Of a stretch of 64,000 bases of DNA, positions 27,819 to 35,868 are shown piece after piece; within the stretch, counting starts at the first letter, position 1; each line of letters opens with the position of its first letter. The notes below the pieces were generated by a model, which was not told the DNA's origin, ran no database searches, and worked only from the letters and a program-made list of their open reading frames with translations. Both the position numbers and the translations under genes were made by a program. Origin of the DNA: Verrucomicrobiaceae bacterium. GTDB taxonomy: Bacteria; Verrucomicrobiota; Verrucomicrobiia; Verrucomicrobiales; Verrucomicrobiaceae. The stretch is taken from the NCBI GenBank assembly GCA_024232965.1, contig JACKQF010000002.1:62001-126000 (forward strand). The letters run 5' to 3'.

Positions 27819-29036
27819 ATGCTGGAGAGGAAAATCACCCTAGAATACGCGCACCGCATCTTGTTTACACGGGATGTGTTTGAGCCGCGCAATACTACCG
27901 TCCGCGACCTGCTCCTGCTGGATGCGGACCCCAAAGTCCCAAGGGTGCTTGTCTTCATCGATGATCGTGTGCTTGCTGCGCAGCCAACCCTGGCGGACGC
28001 CATCCGCAGCTACACGGAGGCTCACGCGGAGGTCATGGAATTGGCGGGCGATCCCGTCATCTTGCCCGGGGGAGAGCCCTGCAAAAACGACTTCAGCCGC
28101 CTGGAGCAGTGCTGGAAGGCCATCGATACTGCAGCTCTGGACCGACATTCCTATGTGTTCGTGATTGGCGGCGGGGCGATCCTCGACCTCGTTTGTTTTG
28201 CTGCCTCCACTGCCCATCGCGGGATCCGGCATGTGCGATTCCCCACCACGACCCTGAGCCAGGGCGACGGCGGGGTAGGCGTGAAAAACGGCGTGAATTT
28301 CTTTGGCAAAAAGAACTGGCTAGGCTCCTTCAGCGTGCCCTTTGCCATCATCAACGACTTTGCCTTCCTGGAGTCGCTCCCAGACCGCGAACGCCGCAAT
28401 GGAATCATTGAGGCCATCAAAGTCGCCCTGATCCGTGATCAGGCGTTTTTTAAAGAGATCGAAACCATGGCCCCTGCATTGGCCGCACTAGAGCAGTCCG
28501 CCTTGGAGCGAGTGGTGCAGCGCAGCGCAGAACTGCATGTGGACCACATCGCGACCAGTGGAGATCCCTTTGAACTCGGTTCGGCTCGCCCGCTCGACTT
28601 TGGTCACTGGGCCGCGCATAAGCTGGAGCAGATCTCAAAATTCCGTATCACCCACGGGGAAGCCGTCGCCATTGGGATCGCTGTCGATCTAATTTATTCG
28701 GTGAAAAAGGGCATCCTGGATGCGACGACCGCTGAACGCATCTTGACGCTGATTGAGGGCATCGGCTTTGCGACATTCTCCCCGCATTTGCTCGAAAAAG
28801 GTCGCAGCGAGAGCGCTGTCATTTTAGACGGCTTGGAAGAATTCCGCGAGCACCTTGGCGGTGAACTCACGGTCACACTGGTGCCCGAAATCGGCCACAA
28901 GCTGGAGGTGCACGAAATGGATCGTGATCTGATCCTCGCCGCATTGACGGATCTTCGCGCGCGCCGCAGCGCCGAAGGCCCGACCATGATCAGCAGCGCT
29001 CCTTCGGCCAGCCTGACCGATTCCTTTTTGCCATGA
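27819..29036 (+). CDS. eboD: 3-dehydroquinate synthase-like protein, EboD-like
   Basis: A 405-residue member of the sugar-phosphate cyclase family (dehydroquinate synthase fold). The NAD-binding loop is GGG (117-119) with AILD; the segment PTTTLSQGDGGVGVKNGVNF is conserved. The three zinc ligands are present: E198 (GIIEAIK), H263 (LDFGHWAAH) and H279 (THGEAVAIG). It therefore looks catalytically competent. Its divergence from the shikimate-pathway enzyme (the FGHW and FFGKKNW blocks) and the UbiA neighbour fit EboD. It overlaps the following esterase gene by four bases (ATGA at 29033-29036). The product and substrate of EboD-type enzymes are not established. Confidence 0.85.
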   Translation: MLERKITLEYAHRILFTRDVFEPRNTTVRDLLLLDADPKVPRVLVFIDDRVLAAQPTLADAIRSYTEAHAEVMELAGDPVILPGGEPCKNDFSRLEQCWKAIDTAALDRHSYVFVIGGGAILDLVCFAASTAHRGIRHVRFPTTTLSQGDGGVGVKNGVNFFGKKNWLGSFSVPFAIINDFAFLESLPDRERRNGIIEAIKVALIRDQAFFKEIETMAPALAALEQSALERVVQRSAELHVDHIATSGDPFELGSARPLDFGHWAAHKLEQISKFRITHGEAVAIGIAVDLIYSVKKGILDATTAERILTLIEGIGFATFSPHLLEKGRSESAVILDGLEEFREHLGGELTVTLVPEIGHKLEVHEMDRDLILAALTDLRARRSAEGPTMISSAPSASLTDSFLP

Positions 29037-29767
29037 AAATACTCTCCCTTCTCGCCGGTGTCGCGGCCATCCTGATGGCAGGCAATGCCTCAGCCCAAAC
29101 TTCACAGCTGCAAACGGAGGAGAGCTTCCAAGGAACAGCCTCCCTGAAGGTGGGCTACCGCTATCTTCAGACCCTCCCAGAGGGCTACACCGAGGCTACG
29201 GACAAGCGCTGGCCACTGATCCTCTTTCTACACGGCTCCGGCGAGCGTGGCGACAATCTCGAGGTCCTCAAAAAGCACGGACCGCCAAAGCTAATTGCCG
29301 CGGGGCAGCACTTCGAGGCCGTGGTCGTCAGCCCCCAGGTTCCAACGGGACAGATTTGGGATCCTCATGCAGTGAAGGCGCTCACAGACCACCTGATCAG
29401 CGCCCTGCGAATTGACCCAGATCGGGTCTATCTAACGGGACTGAGCATGGGCGGGTTTGGCACCTGGGATACGGCCATCGAATACCCTGACACCTACGCC
29501 GCGATCATTCCGATCTGCGGAGGCACTGGTGTCCGCTGGGTGATGGCGGAGCGGATCAAGAGCCTTCCCATTTGGATTTTCCACGGAGAAAAAGACACCA
29601 CTGTTGAGCCTGCCTTCTCCAAGAAGATCTACGACGTTTTAAAGAAGTTAGGCAGCAACGTCCAACTGACCCTCTACCCCAATGCCAGCCACGATTCCTG
29701 GACCGCCACCTACGACGATCCGAAGGTCTGGCAGTGGCTCTTTGAGCAGCGCCGCACTGCTAAATAG
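29033..29767 (+). CDS. Secreted carboxylesterase/PHB-depolymerase-like alpha/beta hydrolase
   Basis: A 244-residue exported hydrolase with a signal peptide (MKILSLLAGVAAILMAGNASA). The conserved block LHGSGERGDN (66-75) and the nucleophile elbow GLSMGG (S138) identify the prolyl-oligopeptidase/PHB-depolymerase-like esterase group; the likely acid is in HGEKDTTV and the likely histidine in NASHDSW. It is translationally coupled to eboD by an ATGA overlap, which is unusual for an ebo locus and suggests that the esterase acts outside the inner membrane in the same process. Its substrate is unknown. Confidence 0.9.
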   Translation: MKILSLLAGVAAILMAGNASAQTSQLQTEESFQGTASLKVGYRYLQTLPEGYTEATDKRWPLILFLHGSGERGDNLEVLKKHGPPKLIAAGQHFEAVVVSPQVPTGQIWDPHAVKALTDHLISALRIDPDRVYLTGLSMGGFGTWDTAIEYPDTYAAIIPICGGTGVRWVMAERIKSLPIWIFHGEKDTTVEPAFSKKIYDVLKKLGSNVQLTLYPNASHDSWTATYDDPKVWQWLFEQRRTAK

Positions 29768-29859
29768 CCGACACACATTGATTAGCAGAGGAATAGAGAG
29801 CCCTCATTGGTCAGATTTCGCAGTGTTGAAGGGCGTGGAGTAGGTGATGGCGAATATGT

Positions 29860-31236
29860 CTAGCGCACTTCGGGCCCACCCCAGGAAATGCTGACTTGTC
29901 CCCACAAGCTATGATCAGTCCCAAACTCGTTGGATTGATCATAGTTGTACTGGACCCGAAACTTTACGGTGCGGGCGTCATTGATGTAGTAGGTCAGGCC
30001 AGGGCTTAATCGGAAACGTTCATCCAGACCAGCGGCGCGATCTCCGCCCACATATTCGGCACGCAACCCCGCTTCCAAGCGGTTGCTAAACCCATAGAGA
30101 AGACTGCTATAGAGACCAAAATCACGCAGGTTGGCACGGTCCTCACCGTCGTGGTGATCCGCCTCATCGCCATGATCGTTGTGGTCATCCTCTTCGTGAT
30201 GCACCTCCTCATGATCGTCATGTCCATGGTCGACCGCGCTCAATCCACCTGCAGCCCACCGACGCCACATCACTTCGTTGCGCCAGCGGAAGTAACGCCC
30301 TCCGAGTTCCAGACCATTCTCCCGCCACTGGTATTCAAAGTGCGCGCCATAGATGGACGTGCTGCGGCCACTCTGATTATCACCCCAACCCCCAGACACT
30401 CCAGCGCGAAACTGGTGGAAGTCGTTGTAGTTGTAGATATTCGTCCAGTTCGCCACGGTCATGACATCATCAAATGCGGCTGCCTCCGGATCGAAGCGCG
30501 CGCCCTCGATTTCCCGCGCCCCATGATGATGCGAGTGAGAATCAGGAGCGATCCCCACCGCTACGTCTAGCTGCGAGGTCCATGCGACGGGCAACCGCCA
30601 AGTCACATCCCCACCGATGATCGTTAGCGAGTCATCCCCCAGCAGGCGGGCATTTACCAGGTATTGATCTGCCCAATCGAAGCCATGTGGATGGTAAGTG
30701 TTTTGAAGGCCGAAGCGATTGTAGATCCTACCACCGCGCAATTCGAACTGGCCAAGACCACCCGCGTCTAGATTTTGCAGTTTGAGAAACCACTCCTCAT
30801 AAATCCCGGCCCAATGTCCCTCAGAATCCACGTTGGAAGCGTAGGTTCCAAATGCTTCCAGGTATTTGTTGAAGCGCCCAGACAGACCGAACTCAACATT
30901 CTGCCAGGTGAACCCATTTCGATTTGGGTCGTGGTGACCCACCTGAAGATCCTCCTGGGAGGCCGACGAGGTCCCGAAGGCGGTATCCAGATGAAGGTGG
31001 GGAAAAAGGATCCCGCCGAGACTGACATCCATTCCAGTGAACCAATCCGCTTCAGAGACTTTCCCATCCATGGGCAGAACCACGGGTGAACTCATGGCAG
31101 TAAAGGGTGTGTAGGCGTACTGTCCCTGGCGTTGGGCCTCGAACTGCGTGAGGTTGCCGTTCTGGGCTTGGACGTCTGAATCAGCGCAAAGAAGGCTGAA
31201 GAGGATCGAGAGACTTAAACGGCAGGGCGATTTCAT
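29860..31236 (-). CDS. Outer-membrane beta-barrel protein with His-rich loop
   Basis: A protein of about 458 residues with a signal peptide (MKSPCRLSLSILFSLLCADSDVQA) and alternating beta-strand patterns through to an aromatic/charged end (QVSISWGGPEVR), as in outer-membrane barrels. Near residues 335-367 lies an external-loop-like stretch packed with His, Asp and Glu (DHGHDDHEEVHHEEDD and on), and a second His cluster (SHSHHHG) occurs earlier. Such loops bind zinc, copper or nickel, so a metal-uptake or metal-binding barrel is likely. ATG 31236 was chosen over a GTG 30 bases earlier, since that would translate an operator-like repeat. The region upstream carries two inverted repeats described separately. 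Confidence 0.8.
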   Translation of the reverse strand: MKSPCRLSLSILFSLLCADSDVQAQNGNLTQFEAQRQGQYAYTPFTAMSSPVVLPMDGKVSEADWFTGMDVSLGGILFPHLHLDTAFGTSSASQEDLQVGHHDPNRNGFTWQNVEFGLSGRFNKYLEAFGTYASNVDSEGHWAGIYEEWFLKLQNLDAGGLGQFELRGGRIYNRFGLQNTYHPHGFDWADQYLVNARLLGDDSLTIIGGDVTWRLPVAWTSQLDVAVGIAPDSHSHHHGAREIEGARFDPEAAAFDDVMTVANWTNIYNYNDFHQFRAGVSGGWGDNQSGRSTSIYGAHFEYQWRENGLELGGRYFRWRNEVMWRRWAAGGLSAVDHGHDDHEEVHHEEDDHNDHGDEADHHDGEDRANLRDFGLYSSLLYGFSNRLEAGLRAEYVGGDRAAGLDERFRLSPGLTYYINDARTVKFRVQYNYDQSNEFGTDHSLWGQVSISWGGPEVR

Positions 31237-31239
31237 AGC

Positions 31240-31252
31240 GCAATCTAATTGC
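31240..31252. promoter_or_regulatory. Inverted repeat at the start of the His-rich barrel gene
   Basis: GCAAT-CTA-ATTGC, a 5-3-5 palindrome, ends three bases before the ATG of the barrel gene on the minus strand. Together with the nearby larger repeat it could be the site of a metal-sensing repressor that blocks transcription or translation. The proposed regulator is not in the window. Confidence 0.45.
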
Positions 31253-31280
31253 GTTATTAGGTCCACCGGGTCAAGATTTT

Positions 31281-31299
31281 AATGCAAGCAGATTGCATT
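31281..31299. promoter_or_regulatory. Perfect 7-5-7 inverted repeat, candidate Fur/Zur/Mur-type operator
   Basis: AATGCAA-GCAGA-TTGCATT is a perfect palindrome about 45 bases upstream of the His-rich barrel start. The TGCAA/TTGCA half-sites resemble binding sites of Fur-superfamily metal regulators, fitting the metal-type loop of the barrel. It shares the core GCAAT/ATTGC with the repeat at 31240-31252, which suggests two sites for one regulator. Confidence 0.55.
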
Positions 31300-31367
31300 A
31301 AATCGAAACGAGGAATGGCTCTGTCCGCTTTCAAATTTTTGCGATCCTCTTCCGACGGAATCACTGC

Positions 31368-31385
31368 GGGGGCTTCGGGGCCCCC
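31368..31385. other. GC-rich hairpin between barrel gene and cytochrome lipoprotein gene
   Basis: GGGGGC-TTCGGG-GCCCCC forms a strong six-pair stem just after the end of the cytochrome lipoprotein gene (minus strand). It has only a three-T run and that on the plus-strand side, so it is a weak terminator candidate; it may still help separate the two transcription units. Confidence 0.35.
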
Positions 31386-31407
31386 TTTCAATCGAGACTA
31401 AACAACG

Positions 31408-31698
31408 TCACATCGAATGTTCATTCACGTAACGCGAGACGGCGATGGCATCGGCAGGTCTAAGTCGTGAATCTTCGATCATCTCCGGCAGAATCGTGGC
31501 CCACTCTCGCCGGGAATACTTGGCCACTGGCTCTGGGGCATGACAACGGACACAAGTGGTCAAGTAAATCCGGCGACCTCGAACGAGCTGCGTATCCTCC
31601 GGCGCCACTGGCGGTGCAATATGGCTGATGGAAAGTGCTTCGCAAGAACACAAGAGGATAGCGCCAGCAGCCACTATGAGCGGGGCTCTGAAGGACAT
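31408..31698 (-). CDS. Small c-type cytochrome-like lipoprotein
   Basis: A 96-residue lipoprotein. Its signal ends in the lipobox LCSC with C19 as the lipidated residue. The mature part has one haem-binding motif, C49-V-R-C-H53, and a possible axial ligand M73 (LPEM). It therefore looks like a mono-haem cytochrome anchored in a membrane. It lies only eight bases after the beta-barrel gene at 31707-32477, so the two are almost certainly made from one transcript and may work together at the outer membrane. Confidence 0.85.
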   Translation of the reverse strand: MSFRAPLIVAAGAILLCSCEALSISHIAPPVAPEDTQLVRGRRIYLTTCVRCHAPEPVAKYSRREWATILPEMIEDSRLRPADAIAVSRYVNEHSM

Positions 31699-31706
31699 GG
31701 CCGTAT

Positions 31707-32477
31707 TTAGAAGAAGTAGCCCAGAATGAGGCGAACCTGAGCGTCCGGCTCACCCTGGATGTCAGTCGCTTGAAACATCGCTGCGACAGTCGCGAAGAAG
31801 GATCCTGCGCCAGGTAGGTTCCTGCCGCTGGTGCGGAATGAAAGATTGGGACCGACGTAGATGCCATGATCCCCAGCTTCGGACCAATCTTCCAATTCGA
31901 CTTCGTGCAAAGCCTCCACGCCAACGAAAAATTTGGGCTGAATTTGGAAACTGGCTCCAAAGGTGTTTTCGATCACCCCGACCCGCTCCGAGTAATCGCT
32001 ACCTTCCCACTCGGCCTCAACAATGGCATTGTAAACCAGAGAGAGGGGCCCAAAGTTCTTGTTGAGGATCAGTTTCCCCTCAATGGCGAATTTTTCGGGG
32101 CCGATCAGGACTTCGCTATACAGAGCCGATCCAACCCAATCGACCGTAGGGTCCGTCAAGGTATAGAGAAGCTCGACGCCAGCGGTCTTCCAATTGGTTT
32201 CTGCGAGGCCTGCCCGGTCTGAGTACGTCCAGTCCGAGAGGTATGCCGCGAAAATGAGGTCATCGGTGATGGCGTACTCAAGCTCATTGCGGAATTCCCA
32301 AGCAAAACCGTCGTCGTAGGACTTGTAGGTAAACCAGGGTTCAAATTCCAGAAGCCCCTGCGGCATGCCTCCAGCTTCATAGCTGTAAACATAGCGGCGG
32401 TTGTAGGCTTGTGCTGGCGAAGCGAGGGTGAGCAGCAAAGCGGCGGCGGCAAGAAGTGGGAAGAGTCGGTTTGTCAT
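31707..32477 (-). CDS. Outer-membrane beta-barrel protein
   Basis: A 256-residue protein with a signal peptide (MTNRLFPLLAAAALLLTLASPAQA) and amphipathic beta strands ending in VRLILGYFF, the terminal aromatic signature of outer-membrane barrels. No specific family is recognised; acidic and aromatic residues dominate (YSYEAGGMPQGLLEFEPW near the start). ATG 32477 was chosen because it opens the signal peptide; a longer version would extend over the inverted repeats upstream. It is the first gene of a two-gene unit with the cytochrome lipoprotein. Confidence 0.82.
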   Translation of the reverse strand: MTNRLFPLLAAAALLLTLASPAQAYNRRYVYSYEAGGMPQGLLEFEPWFTYKSYDDGFAWEFRNELEYAITDDLIFAAYLSDWTYSDRAGLAETNWKTAGVELLYTLTDPTVDWVGSALYSEVLIGPEKFAIEGKLILNKNFGPLSLVYNAIVEAEWEGSDYSERVGVIENTFGASFQIQPKFFVGVEALHEVELEDWSEAGDHGIYVGPNLSFRTSGRNLPGAGSFFATVAAMFQATDIQGEPDAQVRLILGYFF

Positions 32478-32492
32478 TGTTGTTGTTTTAAT

Positions 32493-32524
32493 GAGATAGC
32501 GTCTCAATACCATGTTGAGACGCG
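32493..32524. promoter_or_regulatory. Overlapping inverted repeats upstream of the barrel-cytochrome unit
   Basis: Two palindromes share an arm. TGAGA-TAGCG-TCTCA occupies 32493-32507, and GCGTCTCAA-TACCATG-TTGAGACGC (nine-base arms) occupies 32500-32524. The half-site TGAGA/TCTCA thus appears three times in 32 bases, ending about 15 bases before the ATG. This is the layout of a cooperative repressor site; the TGAGA half resembles some Fur-family boxes, but the regulator is unknown. Confidence 0.6.
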
Positions 32525-32711
32525 TTTGCAATAAGAAATTTTGAACACTTCAGAATTGATCCCGTTTCCACCCCTGGTTGGTTTAAAAACTCCCGGGAAA
32601 CGGCCGAAAAGGCGGTCCATCACCGTTACCTTCCCCATCCGGATCCGGATTCATGGGCCAAGTCCCGCGCAAAACGGGAATCGTTTCAAGATCGGTAGTT
32701 CCCCGATGCTC

Positions 32712-32742
32712 AAAAAAGAGGCACGGCAAAATGCCGTGCCTC
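32712..32742 (-). terminator. Rho-independent terminator of the porin gene
   Basis: Read on the minus strand, a perfect ten-pair stem (GAGGCACGGC with loop ATTTT and GCCGTGCCTC) is followed by six T. It lies 30 bases after the stop of the porin gene. Confidence 0.9.
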
Positions 32743-32771
32743 GATCTCAATCCAACCAATCGGTCACACCA

Positions 32772-33977
32772 TCAGTTTGCGTGGAAGAAGTGGCCATCCA
32801 GCATCTGATTCATCGGGAACGGCCCACCGGAATGCGGACCAAAGAAGAAGCGGAACATCGTGCTGGCGGTCCAGACTTCCTCACCACCCATTGTGGCATA
32901 CTCAAGTCCGGTCATTACCTTGATCCGGTGCCTGGCAATGTAGTAGTTCAGGCCCACGTAGGCAGCCTGGTAGAGATCTCCTGACGGCAGGCCCGCTTCC
33001 CGCTCATAGCGACGCTGGGCAGAAAGACCCTCATCACCATTTGATGCCGCGATTTGGTAACGTCCGACCAGTTGGAGGTTGTCAGTGAGGAAGTAGCTTG
33101 GCTGAAAGTTGAGGCCGACAGCGTCGCCTTTTTCAGCCCCGAAACCAGCCGTCACCTCTGTGACCAGTGCGGTGGAACCTTTGGTGGCGATAACGGCAGC
33201 AGCCACACCATCCCGGAAGCGAGACAGGTTCGTAGCGTTTTCGTTGGCTTCACTATGCAGATAGCTGAAGTAGAGATGAGCGGTATCGAGTTTGGCAACC
33301 TTACCGAGGTCATAATAGATCGCCGCCAAATAGGAGTATCCAGAGTCAAAGTTCGTGAACGCATCTCCCATGTCTGGGCCAGTGGCGTTGGAGAAGATGC
33401 CCGTGTAGTAGGTCCAATGATCGACGCGCCCAAGCAACGTCACAGCAGGCGTGTAGTCGGCACCAAACATGTTGGTCAACATACTGCGTTCCAGGTAGTT
33501 GATGTAACGGCTGGAGACGTTGCGGTCATGGGTGAAACGGTGTTTTTGCTGGCCGATCGTCAGCGCCAATTTTTTGCTGAAAGCCCACTGAGCCCACAGC
33601 TCAGTGAATCCGTTGTAGAACGGCTCATAGTCGCTGCCGCTGACCATTTGAGCGTGAACTGTCATTTTGTCCAGCAAGCGAGCCTGAAAACCCACGCGGG
33701 AGCGACGGGTTTCGTAGCCCTCGTCGTCACCGGCGCTTCCATCGGACCAGTGGTACTGCCCATGGAAACGACCGAGCAGCCAGAATTCCTGTAGGAATGG
33801 ACTTTTGTCGTCCTTGTGAAGCAACCCAAGATTTTCAAGCATCTCACCAAGATCTTCTTGGCCAGCTAGGGTTGGGGCGATCAAGTTCTCCGCAGGGGTT
33901 TTCCCTGAGGGTGAACCGGCCTGAACCGCCGAGTGGAGGGTGAGGGACAGCAGAGCTGTGACGAATAGGTAACGCAT
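32772..33977 (-). CDS. Outer-membrane porin, OprP-like
   Basis: A 401-residue porin-type protein with a signal peptide (MRYLFVTALLSLTLHSAVQA), a short helical segment (QEDLGEMLENLGLLHKD) and then repeated beta strands (RSRVGFQARLLDKMTVHAQM and similar). The pattern resembles the phosphate-selective porin O/P family, although no selectivity residue can be assigned. It is followed by a strong terminator, so it is a single-gene unit. The long upstream region carries many GTGAC-type motifs, suggesting tight control. Confidence 0.85.
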   Translation of the reverse strand: MRYLFVTALLSLTLHSAVQAGSPSGKTPAENLIAPTLAGQEDLGEMLENLGLLHKDDKSPFLQEFWLLGRFHGQYHWSDGSAGDDEGYETRRSRVGFQARLLDKMTVHAQMVSGSDYEPFYNGFTELWAQWAFSKKLALTIGQQKHRFTHDRNVSSRYINYLERSMLTNMFGADYTPAVTLLGRVDHWTYYTGIFSNATGPDMGDAFTNFDSGYSYLAAIYYDLGKVAKLDTAHLYFSYLHSEANENATNLSRFRDGVAAAVIATKGSTALVTEVTAGFGAEKGDAVGLNFQPSYFLTDNLQLVGRYQIAASNGDEGLSAQRRYEREAGLPSGDLYQAAYVGLNYYIARHRIKVMTGLEYATMGGEEVWTASTMFRFFFGPHSGGPFPMNQMLDGHFFHAN

Positions 33978-34431
33978 CGTGTGAAGACTTGGTTTGTTGT
34001 TTGTGACAGGCGGCCATCATTTGCTGCATTGGTGTCGATGGTCGAGTGGTTGAATGTGACAATGTCGTCACATATGTGACGAACCTCAAACCCACGCCCA
34101 TCTTTGCCGTCACAATCGTCACGCTCAAAAAAGAACCAACCACCCAGCAATTGTCACATTTGTTGCAAAGCCTGCCCCCAATTGACCTATGCTGAACCGA
34201 CAGCGTGACACACCACATTGCCATCAACTGCCTGACCGACCAAAAACCACCGCTTTTCGCGGAGGAGACTATCCCGCCACCATGTTCTAGTAGCGTGGCA
34301 TCCTGCTGGCTCGACCGCTGAGCCGCGTCACCGTTGAAGCTATATCATGACCCGAAGATTTCGGGACCCGTCCAAGAACAGGAAAAACGCGACTCCTTGG
34401 TAGAGCCGAGCACCGCGCTGTCAATGCGGCC
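33978..34431. promoter_or_regulatory. 454-base non-coding region with repeated TGTGAC/GTCACA motifs
   Basis: No convincing gene lies here; the short reading frames lack a start site and family likeness. The half-site TGTGAC or its complement occurs at 34002-34007, 34055-34060, 34067-34072, 34075-34080, 34109-34114 and 34153-34158, with partial copies at 34118-34122 and 34205-34210. GTCACATATGTGAC (34067-34080) is a perfect 14-base palindrome. The array sits 25-235 bases upstream of the porin start and is probably its operator region. The part from 34211 to 34431, after the TolC stop on the minus strand, shows nothing I can name. Confidence 0.6.
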
Positions 34432-35868
34432 CTACTTTTTGATCAGCGACACCGGGGCGTCGGCGGCGATAGCGGCGCGGTAGTTAGCTAGAGCGCGGAA
34501 GTAATCCGCCTGAGCCTCAACTTCAAACACTTGAGCGTCGAAGCTAGCCTGCTCACGAATCTGGAGGGCGAGGAGATCCGTCGCCCCCTGCTTTAGGCGC
34601 TCATTCTCGGCAGCCTGGAGCTGGCGGGCCAGTTCCACATTCCGGCGAGTCTGCTTCAAGGCGTCATGGGCAGCAATCAGGGCGCTAAAACTGTCGCGAA
34701 CGTCGGCAGCGATACGATCCCGCGCGAACTTCTTGTCGTTCATCAAACGTTCGATTTGTGCATCAACGGCCTGGAGCCTTCCTTGGGCCTCCCGCCGCTG
34801 AAGAGGCATTTTGAACTCAATTTTGGCTTCGATTTCAGTGTTCTCTATGTCGCTTGGCGTGTTACTGCCAAGCGCCTGTGCAGCCTGCACTCCAATATCA
34901 ATATTGGGCATGAGATTGTTTTTGGCGAGTCTGCGGTCGATCTGCGACTTATCGATCGTCAGTTCAATGCGGCGGATCTCTGGCCGCAAAATGGTGGCCT
35001 TGGCAATATCGGCGACGATTTGATTCTCATCAGGCCGCGGATGCGGAGGGAAAGACGAAGGAAGACGTTCCCGGGAGGAAATCACGGGCTCCGCCGTATC
35101 TCCGGTTCGATGAAAAAGCGAAAGCTCGATACTCGCGGCCTGGAAACGCCGGATAGCCTGCACCACGGAGATCTCCCGGCTCACGACAAGCCGCTCGTTA
35201 TCGACTTGTACAATGGCAGCCGAAGCGCCCTTCCTGACTTGCTCGGCGATGGCTGCATCCCGATCCTTGGCAATACGCAGTAGTTCCTCAGCGAGCCGCA
35301 ACCGCTGACCTGCGGACAACCAAGTATAATAAGTGATCGTGGCGGCACGTGTAAAATCAAGGAATTGCCGCAGGATAATAGGATCGGCCAGGTCCTGATC
35401 GATTTGAGCCTTCCAAAGTTCCGCGCGACGTTTATCGATCTTGCCGTCGCGGAGAAGTGGCACCCGGAACCCAAGAAGCGCCTCCCCGTCAATCCCGGTG
35501 CGGTCTTTATTGTAATTGGGCAGGAACCCACTGCTCAAACGGTAGCCTCCGTAGACACTGCCCCCCCACATGGACAGGGGCTGCTCCAGAGTGGCATAAC
35601 CCGTTTGACCGTCATAGTAGCCGGAAGGCGTAAAGGCACCCCCGGCGTTCAGGTTCAGGTCAAAGGAGCCGAGCGCCTGACGGGCACGGCCGTTGGCGAT
35701 ATCCTGCTCAATGAGCGCAGCAAGATAGGGCGGATATCGGTTTTGCACGCTCGCTAGCACCTCTGCAAGCAAGAGCGGCTTTTCCGCCGCAGGTGCGAAG
35801 GAAACGATCACACCTGCAAGAACGCAGCAGGACATTGCAGGTAAACGCCTGAAAGTTGGGATCTTCAC
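34432..35868 (-). CDS. TolC-family outer-membrane efflux protein
   Basis: A 478-residue outer-membrane channel of the TolC type: signal peptide to about residue 28, then two halves rich in long coiled-coil helices (IREQASFDAQVFEVEAQADY in the second). It forms the exit duct of tripartite exporters. The start is a GTG at 35868 that overlaps the HlyD stop by four bases (GTGA), so the two are translationally coupled. It is the third gene of the ABC-HlyD-TolC operon. Confidence 0.9.
   Translation of the reverse strand: MKIPTFRRLPAMSCCVLAGVIVSFAPAAEKPLLLAEVLASVQNRYPPYLAALIEQDIANGRARQALGSFDLNLNAGGAFTPSGYYDGQTGYATLEQPLSMWGGSVYGGYRLSSGFLPNYNKDRTGIDGEALLGFRVPLLRDGKIDKRRAELWKAQIDQDLADPIILRQFLDFTRAATITYYTWLSAGQRLRLAEELLRIAKDRDAAIAEQVRKGASAAIVQVDNERLVVSREISVVQAIRRFQAASIELSLFHRTGDTAEPVISSRERLPSSFPPHPRPDENQIVADIAKATILRPEIRRIELTIDKSQIDRRLAKNNLMPNIDIGVQAAQALGSNTPSDIENTEIEAKIEFKMPLQRREAQGRLQAVDAQIERLMNDKKFARDRIAADVRDSFSALIAAHDALKQTRRNVELARQLQAAENERLKQGATDLLALQIREQASFDAQVFEVEAQADYFRALANYRAAIAADAPVSLIKK

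Noticed and set aside
34055..34080. CRP/FNR site (TGTGA-N6-TCACA)
   Set aside because: The half-sites are eight bases apart, not six, and the other copies have irregular spacing.
34109..34122. Pho box upstream of the porin
   Set aside because: Direct repeats are nine bases apart instead of eleven, and orientations are mixed.
33844..34227. Possible 127-codon gene upstream of the porin
   Set aside because: Overlaps the porin start on the same strand, consists largely of the GTGAC motif region, and resembles no protein family.
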